From the NCBI RefSeq assembly GCF_004214895.1, contig NZ_CP035952.1:1932501-1996500 (forward strand): a stretch of 64,000 nucleotides of DNA, in the 5' to 3' direction. This DNA is from Pseudomonas tructae (lineage in GTDB: Bacteria > Pseudomonadota > Gammaproteobacteria > Pseudomonadales > Pseudomonadaceae). Shown one piece after another: positions 56,247 through 64,000 of the stretch; position 1 is the first letter of the stretch, and each line of letters starts with the position of its first letter. Position numbers and translations under genes: made by a program. The notes beneath the pieces are model-generated. The model saw only the letters and a list, made by a program, of their open reading frames with translations, searched no databases and was not told the DNA's origin.

Positions 56247-57458
56247 ATGCCCCAGGCTGCCACCATCTCCTGTGTCCCTGAGCCGAAGGGGCCTAACGCC
56301 GCCGAGCAGGAAAGCCGCCTTGGCCTCGAACAGGCTTTTGCCATGTTCGATCAGGTGTCCAACCAACTCAGTGAGTCCTATAGCTTGCTCGAAGCCCGGG
56401 TCACCGAACTCAAGGGCGAGTTGGCGGTGGTCAGTGCCCAGCGTATGGCTGAGCTTGCCGAAAAGGAGCGCCTGGCCAATCGCTTGCAGAATTTGCTGGA
56501 CCTGTTGCCGGGTGGGGTCATTGTCATTGACGGGCTGGGCCGTGTACGTGAAGCCAATCCTGCTGCCAGTGACCTGCTTGGCGAGCCGTTGATGGGGCAG
56601 TTGTGGCGTGAGGTGATCGCTCGCAGCTTTGCCCCGCGCGAAGATGATGGTCACGAAGTGTCGTTGCGTGATGGCCGGCGCCTGTCGATTGCCACCCGCT
56701 CGCTGGATGCCGAACCCGGGCAGCTGGTGCTGCTCAATGACCTGACCGAAACGCGTCACCTGCAGGATCAACTGGCGCGCCATGAGCGCCTGTCGTCGCT
56801 GGGGCGCATGGTCGCTTCGCTGGCTCACCAGATCCGTACGCCGTTGTCGGCGGCTATGTTGTACGCCAGTCATCTGGCCGAACAGAGCTTGCCGGTAGAA
56901 ACCCAGCAGCGCTTCGCAGGCCGTCTCAAAGAGCGCCTGCATGAACTCGAGCATCAGGTGCGCGACATGCTGGTGTTCGCCCGTGGCGAGTTGCCGCTGA
57001 CTGATCGGTTGACCCCAAAGGCGCTGTTTCAGGCGCTGCAGCAGGCCGCGCACACCCATGTGCAGGGGCATTCTGTGCGCTGGCAATGTGACAGTCACCT
57101 GGGTGAATTGCTGTGCAATCGCGACACCCTGGTCGGCGCCCTGCTCAACCTGATTGAAAACGCCGTGCAAGCCAGTGGCGAGCCTGCGCGCTTGAAGGTT
57201 CATTTGTACCGGCGCGAGCAGGTCCTGCACCTGTGTGTCAGTGATGCCGGTGGTGGTATCGACAGCGCCTTGCTGGCGCGCCTGGGTGAGCCTTTCCTGA
57301 CCACCAAGGCCACCGGCACCGGGCTGGGCCTGGCGGTGGTCAAGGCAGTGGTGCGGGCCCACCAGGGCAGTTTGCATTTACGTTCGCGACCTGGTCGCGG
57401 CACCTGTGCGCGGATCAGCCTGCCGCTGATCGGAGCGCAGTCGGCGGAGACAGAGTAA
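56247..57458 (+). CDS. fleS: Flagellar sensor kinase FleS
   Basis: 403 residues, with no membrane segment. A coiled coil (about 25-85) precedes a PAS domain (LLDLLPGGVIVIDGLGRVREANPAAS), a HisKA domain with H194 in SLAHQIRTPLSA, and the HATPase domain (LLNLIENAVQAS, DAGGGI, GTGLGLAVVKAVV). It phosphorylates FleR. fleR begins on the last base of the fleS stop. Confidence 0.95.
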   Translation: MPQAATISCVPEPKGPNAAEQESRLGLEQAFAMFDQVSNQLSESYSLLEARVTELKGELAVVSAQRMAELAEKERLANRLQNLLDLLPGGVIVIDGLGRVREANPAASDLLGEPLMGQLWREVIARSFAPREDDGHEVSLRDGRRLSIATRSLDAEPGQLVLLNDLTETRHLQDQLARHERLSSLGRMVASLAHQIRTPLSAAMLYASHLAEQSLPVETQQRFAGRLKERLHELEHQVRDMLVFARGELPLTDRLTPKALFQALQQAAHTHVQGHSVRWQCDSHLGELLCNRDTLVGALLNLIENAVQASGEPARLKVHLYRREQVLHLCVSDAGGGIDSALLARLGEPFLTTKATGTGLGLAVVKAVVRAHQGSLHLRSRPGRGTCARISLPLIGAQSAETE

Positions 57459-58834
57459 TGAAAGCAATCAAGGTGCTGCTGGTCGAGGATGACCGCGCGC
57501 TGAGGCAGGCCCTGGCCGATACCCTGGAGCTGGGTGGTTTTGCTCATCAGGCTGTGGGCTCGGCCGAAGAAGCATTGGATGTGGTCGCCCGCGAGGCGTT
57601 CGGCCTGGTGGTCAGTGATGTGAACATGCCGGGTATGGATGGGCACCAGTTGCTCGCTCTGTTGCGCGAGCGACAGCCGCAGTTGCCGGTGTTGTTGATG
57701 ACCGCCCATGCGGCGGTTGAGCGTGCCGTCGAGGCGATGCGTCAAGGTGCGGCCGATTATCTGGTCAAACCGTTCGAGCCCAAGGCTCTGCTTGAGCTGG
57801 TGGCGCGGCATGCCACGGGTGTGGTGAGCGCCGCCGAAGGTGAGGGGCCGGTAGCCAGGGAGCCTGCCAGTGCGCAACTGCTGGAGTTGGCGGCGCGGGT
57901 TGCGCGCAGCGAATCGACGGTGTTGATCTCCGGCGAGTCGGGCACCGGCAAGGAGGTGCTTGCGCGTTACATCCATCAGCAGTCACCGCGAGCTGGCCAG
58001 CCATTCGTGGCGATCAACTGTGCGGCGATTCCTGACAACATGCTCGAAGCGACCTTGTTTGGTCACGAGAAGGGCTCGTTCACGGGCGCCATCGCTGCTC
58101 AGGCGGGCAAGTTCGAGCAGGCTGATGGCGGAACGCTGCTGCTCGACGAGATTTCCGAAATGCCTCTGGGCTTGCAAGCCAAGTTACTGCGGGTGCTGCA
58201 GGAGCGTGAGGTGGAGCGGGTCGGTGGGCGCAAGCCGATTGCCCTGGATATCCGTGTCGTTGCCACCACCAACCGTGACCTGGCTGGCGAGGTGGCGGCC
58301 GGGCGATTTCGCGAAGACCTGTTCTATCGTCTGTCGGTGTTTCCGCTGGCGTGGAAACCGCTGCGCGAACGCAGCGCCGATATTCTGCCGCTGGCTGAGC
58401 GCTTGTTGGCGCGCCACGTCAATAAAATGAAACATGCCCCCGTGCGCCTCTCTGCTCAGGCGCAGGCCTGCCTACAAGGGTATGCCTGGCCGGGCAACGT
58501 GCGCGAGCTGGATAACGCCATACAGCGTGCGTTGATCTTGCAGCAGGGTGGGGTGATCGAGGCGGCGGATTTCTGTCTTGCTGGCGTATTGCCATGTTCT
58601 GCGCCCGGGTCGGTTGCGCCTATCGCACCGGTCGAGGCCGAGGTCGCGGGTGGCTTGGGTGACGACATGCGTCGCCATGAGTTCCAGATGATTATCGACA
58701 CCCTGCGCGCCGAGCGTGGCCGCCGCAAGGAGGCGGCCGAACGCCTGGGCATCAGCCCGCGTACCCTGCGCTACAAGCTGGCGCAGATGCGTGATGCTGG
58801 CATGGACGTCGAGGCCAGCCTTTACGCCAACTGA
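57458..58834 (+). CDS. fleR: Flagellar response regulator FleR
   Basis: 458 residues. Receiver domain with D54 ([12 protein letters not shown]), AAA+ domain with GESGTGKE, a GSFTGA form of the GAFTGA sigma54-contact loop, [10 protein letters not shown], and a C-terminal HTH ([26 protein letters not shown]). It activates the class III flagellar genes together with RpoN. It overlaps fleS by one base (taATG), which indicates translational coupling. Confidence 0.96.
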   Translation: MKAIKVLLVEDDRALRQALADTLELGGFAHQAVGSAEEALDVVAREAFGLVVSDVNMPGMDGHQLLALLRERQPQLPVLLMTAHAAVERAVEAMRQGAADYLVKPFEPKALLELVARHATGVVSAAEGEGPVAREPASAQLLELAARVARSESTVLISGESGTGKEVLARYIHQQSPRAGQPFVAINCAAIPDNMLEATLFGHEKGSFTGAIAAQAGKFEQADGGTLLLDEISEMPLGLQAKLLRVLQEREVERVGGRKPIALDIRVVATTNRDLAGEVAAGRFREDLFYRLSVFPLAWKPLRERSADILPLAERLLARHVNKMKHAPVRLSAQAQACLQGYAWPGNVRELDNAIQRALILQQGGVIEAADFCLAGVLPCSAPGSVAPIAPVEAEVAGGLGDDMRRHEFQMIIDTLRAERGRRKEAAERLGISPRTLRYKLAQMRDAGMDVEASLYAN

Positions 58835-58876
58835 TCAGTTGAACAATTAGAGTTTTTGTTCGGGCTGCGGGCAGAG

Positions 58877-58893
58877 CTGGCACTCTTGTTGCT
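58877..58893 (+). promoter_or_regulatory. Sigma54 promoter of fliEFGHI
   Basis: CTGGCACTCTTGTTGCT: GG at 58879-58880 and GC at 58891-58892, with TGGCAC and TTGCT perfect. It lies 62 bases before fliE. Confidence 0.88.
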
Positions 58894-58954
58894 ATGTCCT
58901 GCCTATCCGCTGCGTGAGTGTCAAAAAAATGCGGGCCGTCGGAGAGAGAAGTCC

Positions 58955-59281
58955 ATGAGCCAAGGTGTTGAATTTAATCGATTGATGTTGGACATGCGGG
59001 CCATGCAAATGGACGCCATGTCGATGCCCAAGGCTGCGGCTGCGCCTGAGCTCGGCTCGAGCAATTTTGCCGATATGCTGGGTCAGGCCATCAATAAGGT
59101 CAGCGACACCCAGCAGGCCTCCACGCAGTTGGCCAACGCTTTCGAAATTGGTAAAAGCGGTGTGGATCTCACCGACGTAATGATCGCTTCGCAAAAAGCC
59201 AGCGTATCGTTTCAGGCCTTGACCCAGGTGCGCAACAAGCTGGTTCAGGCCTATCAAGACATCATGCAGATGCCGGTATAA
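58955..59281 (+). CDS. fliE: Flagellar hook-basal body complex protein FliE
   Basis: 108 residues. It joins the MS ring to the rod. The C-terminal half is diagnostic ([39 protein letters not shown]). The ATG at 58955 follows ggagagagaag; a longer frame from 58856 would start inside the sigma54 promoter and is rejected. Confidence 0.95.
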   Translation: MSQGVEFNRLMLDMRAMQMDAMSMPKAAAAPELGSSNFADMLGQAINKVSDTQQASTQLANAFEIGKSGVDLTDVMIASQKASVSFQALTQVRNKLVQAYQDIMQMPV

Positions 59282-59296
59282 GGGCGAGATTGAGTC

Positions 59297-61078
59297 ATGG
59301 CCGAAGCAGTCGTCGATAACGTGCCCGCTAAAAGCAGCGCAGCAGCGCCCAAGCCGCCGTTGTTCGGCATGTCGTTCCTGGAAAACATTTCGCAGATGCC
59401 CATGCTGCGTCAGGTCGGCCTGCTGGTCGGGCTGGCGGCGAGCGTGGCGATCGGCTTTGCCGTGGTGCTGTGGTCGCAACAACCGGACTACCGTCCGTTG
59501 TACGGCAGCCTGGCAGGCATGGATACCAAGCAGGTCATGGATACCCTGGCCGCTGCCGACATCCCTTACAACGTCGAACCCAACTCCGGCGCTTTGCTGG
59601 TCAAGGCCGATGACCTTTCCCGCGCCCGCCTGAAGCTGGCCGCCGCTGGCGTTGCACCAAGCGATGGTAATGTCGGTTTCGAGATCCTCGACAAGGAACA
59701 GGGCCTGGGTACCAGTCAGTTCATGGAGGCCACCCGCTACCGTCGTGGCCTGGAAGGTGAGCTGGCGCGGACTATTTCCAGTCTCAACAACGTCAAGGGT
59801 GCCCGTGTGCACCTGGCGATCCCGAAGAGTTCGGTGTTCGTGCGCGACGAGCGCAAGCCAAGTGCCTCGGTGCTGGTCGAGCTGTACTCGGGCCGTTCCC
59901 TGGAAGCCGGTCAGGTGACGGCCATCGTCAACCTGGTGGCGACCAGCGTGCCGGAGCTGAACAAGTCCCAGGTCACCGTGGTCGACCAAAAGGGCAACCT
60001 GCTGTCCGACCAGGCCGAGAATTCCGCGCTGACCATGGCCGGCAAGCAGTTCGACTACAGTCGGCGCATGGAAGGCCTGCTCACCCAGCGGGTGCACAAC
60101 ATTCTGCAGCCGGTGCTGGGCAACGACCGCTACAAGGCAGAAGTGTCGGCCGACGTTGATTTCAGTGCCGTCGAATCGACCTCCGAGCAATTCAACCCGG
60201 ACCAGCCGGCGCTGCGCAGCGAGCAGTCGGTCAACGAGCAGCGCTCCAGCAGCATGGGCCCGCAAGGCGTGCCGGGTGCCCTGAGTAACCAGCCGCCTGG
60301 TCCGGCCTCTGCACCGCAGACCACCGGTGGCACGCAAACCGCCGCCAGTGCCATCCAGCCTGGCCAGCCACTGCTCGATGCCAACGGCCAACAGATCATG
60401 GACCCGGCCACCGGCCAGCCGATGCTCGCCCCGTATCCGGCCGACAAACGTCAGCAATCGACCAAGAACTTCGAGCTGGACCGTTCGATCAGCCACACCC
60501 GTCAGCAGCAAGGTCGCCTGACCCGCCTGTCGGTCGCGGTAGTGGTCGATGACCAACTCAAGCTCGACCCGGCCACCGGCGAGGCTGCGCGCACCCCGTG
60601 GGCTGCCGAAGACCTGGCGCGCTTCACTCGCCTGGTGCAGGACGCGGTGGGCTTCGACGCCAGCCGTGGCGACAGCGTCAGCGTGATCAACGTGCCGTTC
60701 GCCGCCGACCGTGGCGAAGTGATCAGCGAGATTCCGTTCTACTCGCAGCCGTGGTTCTGGGACATCATCAAGCAGGTCATGGGCGTACTGTTCATCCTGG
60801 TTCTGGTGTTCGGTGTGCTGCGTCCGGTCCTCAACAACATCACCGGCAATGGCAAGCAAGGCGCCGGTGCCGATGGCGACATGGAACTGGGTGGCATGCT
60901 TGGTCTGGATGGCGATCTGGCCAACGACCGCGTCAGCCTGGGTGGTCCGCAAAGCATTCTGCTGCCAAGCCCGAGCGAGGGTTATGACGCACAGCTCAAT
61001 GCAATCAAGAGCCTGGTGGCCGAAGACCCGGGTCGCGTGGCCCAGGTCGTGAAAGAGTGGATCAACGCCGATGAGTGA
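59297..61078 (+). CDS. fliF: Flagellar MS-ring protein FliF
   Basis: 593 residues with two transmembrane helices (about residues 40-62 and 490-510) around the periplasmic ring-building motifs (YNVEPNSGALLVKADDLSRARLKLA; LEGELARTISSLNNVKGARVHLAIP). The C-terminal cytoplasmic tail binds FliG. A Gln/Pro/Ala-rich loop at about 320-385 is species-variable. It overlaps fliG by 8 bases. Confidence 0.97.
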   Translation: MAEAVVDNVPAKSSAAAPKPPLFGMSFLENISQMPMLRQVGLLVGLAASVAIGFAVVLWSQQPDYRPLYGSLAGMDTKQVMDTLAAADIPYNVEPNSGALLVKADDLSRARLKLAAAGVAPSDGNVGFEILDKEQGLGTSQFMEATRYRRGLEGELARTISSLNNVKGARVHLAIPKSSVFVRDERKPSASVLVELYSGRSLEAGQVTAIVNLVATSVPELNKSQVTVVDQKGNLLSDQAENSALTMAGKQFDYSRRMEGLLTQRVHNILQPVLGNDRYKAEVSADVDFSAVESTSEQFNPDQPALRSEQSVNEQRSSSMGPQGVPGALSNQPPGPASAPQTTGGTQTAASAIQPGQPLLDANGQQIMDPATGQPMLAPYPADKRQQSTKNFELDRSISHTRQQQGRLTRLSVAVVVDDQLKLDPATGEAARTPWAAEDLARFTRLVQDAVGFDASRGDSVSVINVPFAADRGEVISEIPFYSQPWFWDIIKQVMGVLFILVLVFGVLRPVLNNITGNGKQGAGADGDMELGGMLGLDGDLANDRVSLGGPQSILLPSPSEGYDAQLNAIKSLVAEDPGRVAQVVKEWINADE

Positions 61079-62090
61079 TAACCGAGCCCTTACCGCCAAA
61101 CTGACCCGTGTCGACAAGGCTGCGATCCTGCTGCTGTCGCTGGGTGAAACCGATGCTGCGCAGGTGCTGCGGCACATGGGCCCCAAGGAAGTGCAGCGGG
61201 TTGGCGTGGCCATGGCGCAGATGGGCAACGTCCATCGCGAGCAGGTCGAGCAGGTAATGAGTGAGTTCGTCGAGATCGTCGGCGACCAGACCAGCCTGGG
61301 CGTCGGCTCCGATGGCTACATCCGCAAGATGCTCACCCAGGCCCTGGGTGAGGACAAAGCCAACGGCCTGATCGACCGCATCCTGCTCGGTGGCAACACC
61401 AGCGGCCTGGACAGCCTCAAGTGGATGGAGCCGCGTGCGGTAGCTGACGTCATCCGTTACGAACACCCGCAGATCCAGGCCATTGTAGTGGCCTACCTGG
61501 ACCCGGACCAGGCCGGCGAAGTGCTGGGCAATTTTGACCATAAGGTGCGCCTGGACATCATCCTGCGCGTCTCGTCGCTCAATACCGTCCAGCCGGCAGC
61601 GCTCAAGGAGCTGAACCAGATCCTCGAGAAGCAGTTCTCCGGCAACTCCAACGCCGCGCGGACTACCCTGGGTGGTATCAAGCGCGCTGCGGATATCATG
61701 AACTTCCTCGACAGCTCCGTGGAAGGTCAACTGATGGATGCGATCCGCGACATCGATGGCGAACTCTCCGAGCAGATCGAAGACCTGATGTTTGTCTTCA
61801 ACAACCTGGCCGACGTCGACGATCGTGGTATCCAGGCGCTGTTGCGCGAAGTTTCCTCCGATGTACTGGTGGTGTCGCTCAAGGGGGCCGACGAGAAGGT
61901 CAAGGAGAAGATCTTCAAGAACATGTCCAAACGTGCCTCGGAGCTGCTGCGCGACGACCTCGAGGCCAAGGGCCCGGTACGCGTCAGCGACGTCGAGACA
62001 GCGCAGAAGGAAATCCTCACCATCGCCCGCCGTATGGCCGAAGCCGGAGAAATCGTTCTCGGCGGCAAGGGCGGCGAAGAGATGATCTAA
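61071..62090 (+). CDS. fliG: Flagellar motor switch protein FliG
   Basis: 339 residues. N, middle and C armadillo domains are all present: AAILLLSLGETDAAQVLRHMGPKEVQ, EHPQIQAIVVAYLDPDQAGEVL, and the charged torque helix near MSKRASELLRDDLEAKGPVRVSDVE. It transmits torque from the stator to the rotor. It is translationally coupled to fliF. Confidence 0.97.
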   Translation: MSDNRALTAKLTRVDKAAILLLSLGETDAAQVLRHMGPKEVQRVGVAMAQMGNVHREQVEQVMSEFVEIVGDQTSLGVGSDGYIRKMLTQALGEDKANGLIDRILLGGNTSGLDSLKWMEPRAVADVIRYEHPQIQAIVVAYLDPDQAGEVLGNFDHKVRLDIILRVSSLNTVQPAALKELNQILEKQFSGNSNAARTTLGGIKRAADIMNFLDSSVEGQLMDAIRDIDGELSEQIEDLMFVFNNLADVDDRGIQALLREVSSDVLVVSLKGADEKVKEKIFKNMSKRASELLRDDLEAKGPVRVSDVETAQKEILTIARRMAEAGEIVLGGKGGEEMI

Positions 62091-62097
62091 GACCTTA

Positions 62098-62152
62098 TCG
62101 CGGGGCAAGCCCGCTCCCACAGAGGTTCTGTAGGAGCGGGCTTGCCCCGCGA
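62098..62152. repeat. REPIN between fliG and fliH
   Basis: Arms tcgcggggcaagcccgctcc (62098-62120) and tgtaggagcgggcttgcccc (62129-62152) form a perfect-looking inverted pair around an 8-base centre. It fills most of the 84-base fliG-fliH gap, in an operon where the other gaps are small or overlapping. Confidence 0.93.
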
Positions 62153-62174
62153 TGTTTTACGAGTGCGTGCAATC

Positions 62175-62936
62175 ATGTCAACCAACGAGCACCTCAGTGA
62201 ACTGATTCGCGCCAACCAGGTCGATGACTTCGATCGCTGGGCGTTGCCCAGTTTCGATCCGGAGCCCGAGCCTGAGCCTGAGCCCGAGCCTGAAGCGATT
62301 CAGGAAGAAATCGAAGAAGTGCCGCTGGAAGAAGTCCAGCCGCTGACCCTCGAAGAGCTCGAAAGTATTCGCCAGGAAGCCTACAACGAAGGTTTCGCCA
62401 CCGGTGAGCGCGAGGGCTTTCACAGCACTCAGCTCAAGGTTCGCCAGGAAGCCGAACAAGCCCTGGGCGCCAAGCTTGCCAGCCTCGAGCAGGTCATGGC
62501 GCACCTGCTCGAGCCGATCGCCGAACAAGACAGCCAGATTGAAAAGGCAGTGGTGCATCTGGTCGCTCATATCGCCCGGGAGGTGATTGGCCGTGAGTTG
62601 CGCAGCGACTCCAGCCAGATCGGCCAGGTGCTGCGTGAAGCCCTTAAACTGCTGCCCATGGGCGCCGAAAACATCCGTATCCATATCAATCCGCAGGATT
62701 TCGAGCTGGTCAAAGCCCTGCGCGAGCGGCACGAGGAGCGCTGGAAGCTGCTCGAGGACGAAGAGTTGCTGGCGGGCGGCTGTCGTATTGAAACCGACCA
62801 CAGCCGCATCGACGCAACCATGGAAACCCGTATGGAAAAGGCCGTGGCGCAGTTGTTCGATCAGCTCCACGATCAAGGCCTGCACCCGGCCGCACCGGAC
62901 CTGCAGGTCGAACTGGACAGCTTAGATGCGCCTTGA
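62175..62936 (+). CDS. fliH: Flagellar export apparatus regulator FliH
   Basis: 253 residues. It binds and regulates the ATPase FliI. The N-terminal half is disordered and acidic with a Pro-Glu repeat (about 29-41), then comes a GxxxG-like helix ([14 protein letters not shown]) and the C-terminal domain ([41 protein letters not shown]). The ATG at 62175 has no clear ribosome site; an in-frame TTG at 62142 lies inside the REP arm and is rejected. fliI overlaps its 3' end by 11 bases. Confidence 0.93.
   Translation: MSTNEHLSELIRANQVDDFDRWALPSFDPEPEPEPEPEPEAIQEEIEEVPLEEVQPLTLEELESIRQEAYNEGFATGEREGFHSTQLKVRQEAEQALGAKLASLEQVMAHLLEPIAEQDSQIEKAVVHLVAHIAREVIGRELRSDSSQIGQVLREALKLLPMGAENIRIHINPQDFELVKALRERHEERWKLLEDEELLAGGCRIETDHSRIDATMETRMEKAVAQLFDQLHDQGLHPAAPDLQVELDSLDAP
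62260..62298 (+). repeat. Pro-Glu hexamer repeat in fliH
   Basis: About six near-copies of gagcct/gagccc in tandem encode a (Pro-Glu)n stretch. The copies are direct hexamers, so slippage could change the length in frame. Confidence 0.8.
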
Positions 62937-64000
62937 GCGAACCAGCTTCGGCAAGCGCCTGGGCGGCTACGCCGATGCCGTCAATTTACCGGCTCAACCG
63001 GTGGTCGAGGGCCGCCTGCTGCGCATGGTCGGCCTGACACTGGAGGCTGAAGGCCTGCGCGCTGCGGTGGGCAGCCGTTGCGTGGTGATCAACGATGACA
63101 GCTACCACCCGGTTCGGGTCGAAGCCGAAGTCATGGGGTTTGCCGGCGGCAAGGTGTTCCTTATGCCGGTTGGCAGTGTCGCTGGCATTGCCCCGGGCGC
63201 CCGCGTGGTACCGCTGGCCGACAGCGGCCGCCTGCCCATGGGCATGAGCATGCTCGGGCGGGTGCTTGATGGTGCGGGTCGCGCCCTGGATGGCAAGGGC
63301 GGGATGAAAGCCGAAGACTGGGTGCCGATGGATGGTCCGACGATCAACCCGCTCAATCGCGACCCTATCAGCCAGCCGCTGGATGTTGGTATTCGCAGTA
63401 TCAACGGTTTGTTGACGGTCGGCCGTGGCCAGCGCCTGGGTCTGTTCGCCGGTACCGGCGTCGGTAAGAGTGTGCTGCTGGGCATGATGACCCGCTTCAC
63501 CGAGGCGGACATCATCGTCGTCGGCCTGATCGGTGAGCGCGGTCGTGAGGTCAAGGAGTTCATCGAGCATATCCTCGGCGAAGAAGGCCTCAAGCGCTCG
63601 GTGGTGGTCGCCTCTCCGGCTGACGATGCGCCGTTGATGCGTCTGCGCGCGGCGATGTACTGCACGCGTATCGCTGAATATTTTCGCGACAAGGGCAAGA
63701 ACGTCCTGTTGCTGATGGACTCGCTGACCCGCTTCGCCCAGGCCCAGCGGGAAATCGCTCTGGCCATCGGTGAGCCGCCGGCGACCAAGGGCTATCCGCC
63801 GTCGGTGTTCGCCAAGCTGCCCAAGCTTGTGGAGCGCGCCGGTAATGGCGAGGCCGGTGGTGGCTCGATCACTGCGTTCTATACCGTGCTCTCCGAGGGC
63901 GATGATCAGCAGGACCCTATCGCCGACTCGGCGCGGGGTGTGCTCGACGGGCATATCGTGCTGTCCCGGCGCCTGGCCGAGGAGGGGCATTACCCGGCGA
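62926..64000 (+). CDS. fliI: Flagellar export ATPase FliI, 3' end missing
   Basis: The frame runs from the ATG at 62926 off the end of the window, giving 358 residues out of about 450. Beta-barrel N-domain, then the ATPase core: Walker [16 protein letters not shown] (about residues 176-190), [10 protein letters not shown], Walker [22 protein letters not shown] and [25 protein letters not shown]. It powers the early steps of flagellar export and forms a complex with FliH. It overlaps fliH by 11 bases. Confidence 0.96.
   Translation, partial: MRLERTSFGKRLGGYADAVNLPAQPVVEGRLLRMVGLTLEAEGLRAAVGSRCVVINDDSYHPVRVEAEVMGFAGGKVFLMPVGSVAGIAPGARVVPLADSGRLPMGMSMLGRVLDGAGRALDGKGGMKAEDWVPMDGPTINPLNRDPISQPLDVGIRSINGLLTVGRGQRLGLFAGTGVGKSVLLGMMTRFTEADIIVVGLIGERGREVKEFIEHILGEEGLKRSVVVASPADDAPLMRLRAAMYCTRIAEYFRDKGKNVLLLMDSLTRFAQAQREIALAIGEPPATKGYPPSVFAKLPKLVERAGNGEAGGGSITAFYTVLSEGDDQQDPIADSARGVLDGHIVLSRRLAEEGHYPA

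Noticed and set aside
58892-61228. 778-residue minus-strand frame over fliE-fliF
   Set aside because: Antisense of two certain flagellar genes; it exists because GC-rich third positions remove stops.

Overview
The window is chromosomal DNA of a fluorescent pseudomonad, closest in gene order to the Pseudomonas putida group. The signs are high GC with Pseudomonas codon use, the run alaS-lysC-rsmA-tRNAs-mgtE-amrZ, a bkdR/bkdA1A2B-lpdV locus, several copies of the putida-type REP sequence (core gagcgggcttgccccgcg), and one large polar-flagellum cluster of Pseudomonas order. No insertion sequence, prophage, integrase, CRISPR array or rRNA was seen. Both ends cut through genes: alaS on the left and fliI on the right.

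Layout. 1-9 kb is housekeeping: alaS (3' part), lysC, the RNA-binding regulator rsmA, tRNA-Ser(GCT), three near-identical tRNA-Arg(ACG) genes in tandem, the Mg2+ channel mgtE, the ribbon-helix-helix regulator amrZ, a stand-alone phnN and tRNA-Arg(CCT). 8.4-12.9 kb is a small accessory block: a luciferase-like oxidoreductase and a GST, probably one operon, facing a LysR regulator; then a hypothetical protein and a PAS-GGDEF diguanylate cyclase. 12.9-18.6 kb is the branched-chain 2-oxoacid dehydrogenase operon on the minus strand with its Lrp-family activator bkdR divergent. 18.7-21.5 kb holds a glutamine-synthetase-like gamma-glutamylation enzyme and an MFS transporter.

21.6 kb to the end is flagellar: flgZ, flgN, flgM and flgA (minus); cheV and cheR; flgBCDE; a small secreted protein; flgFGHIJKL; a glycosylation island of three giant glycosyltransferases, a sugar aminotransferase and a KAS III-like enzyme; then fliC-flaG-fliD-fliS-fliT, fleQ, fleSR and fliEFGHI. 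The regulatory cascade can be read in the DNA. Good -24/-12 (sigma54) promoters precede flgB, flgF, fleS and fliE. Sigma28 (FliA) promoters precede flgM and fliC, with a weaker candidate before fliS.

The most interesting part is the island at 38.0-50.6 kb, between flgL and fliC. The three glycosyltransferases (1190, 934 and 1178 residues) are paralogues. They share a tandem pair of GT2-like modules but differ in their end domains. Many of the GT2 modules have lost the acidic metal-binding motif, which suggests that some act as scaffolds. Together with the VioA/DegT-type aminotransferase and the KAS III-like enzyme, this points to an acylated amino-deoxysugar glycan on the short (282-residue) flagellin. 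A second unusual feature is a REP sequence translated in frame inside the linker of BkdB.
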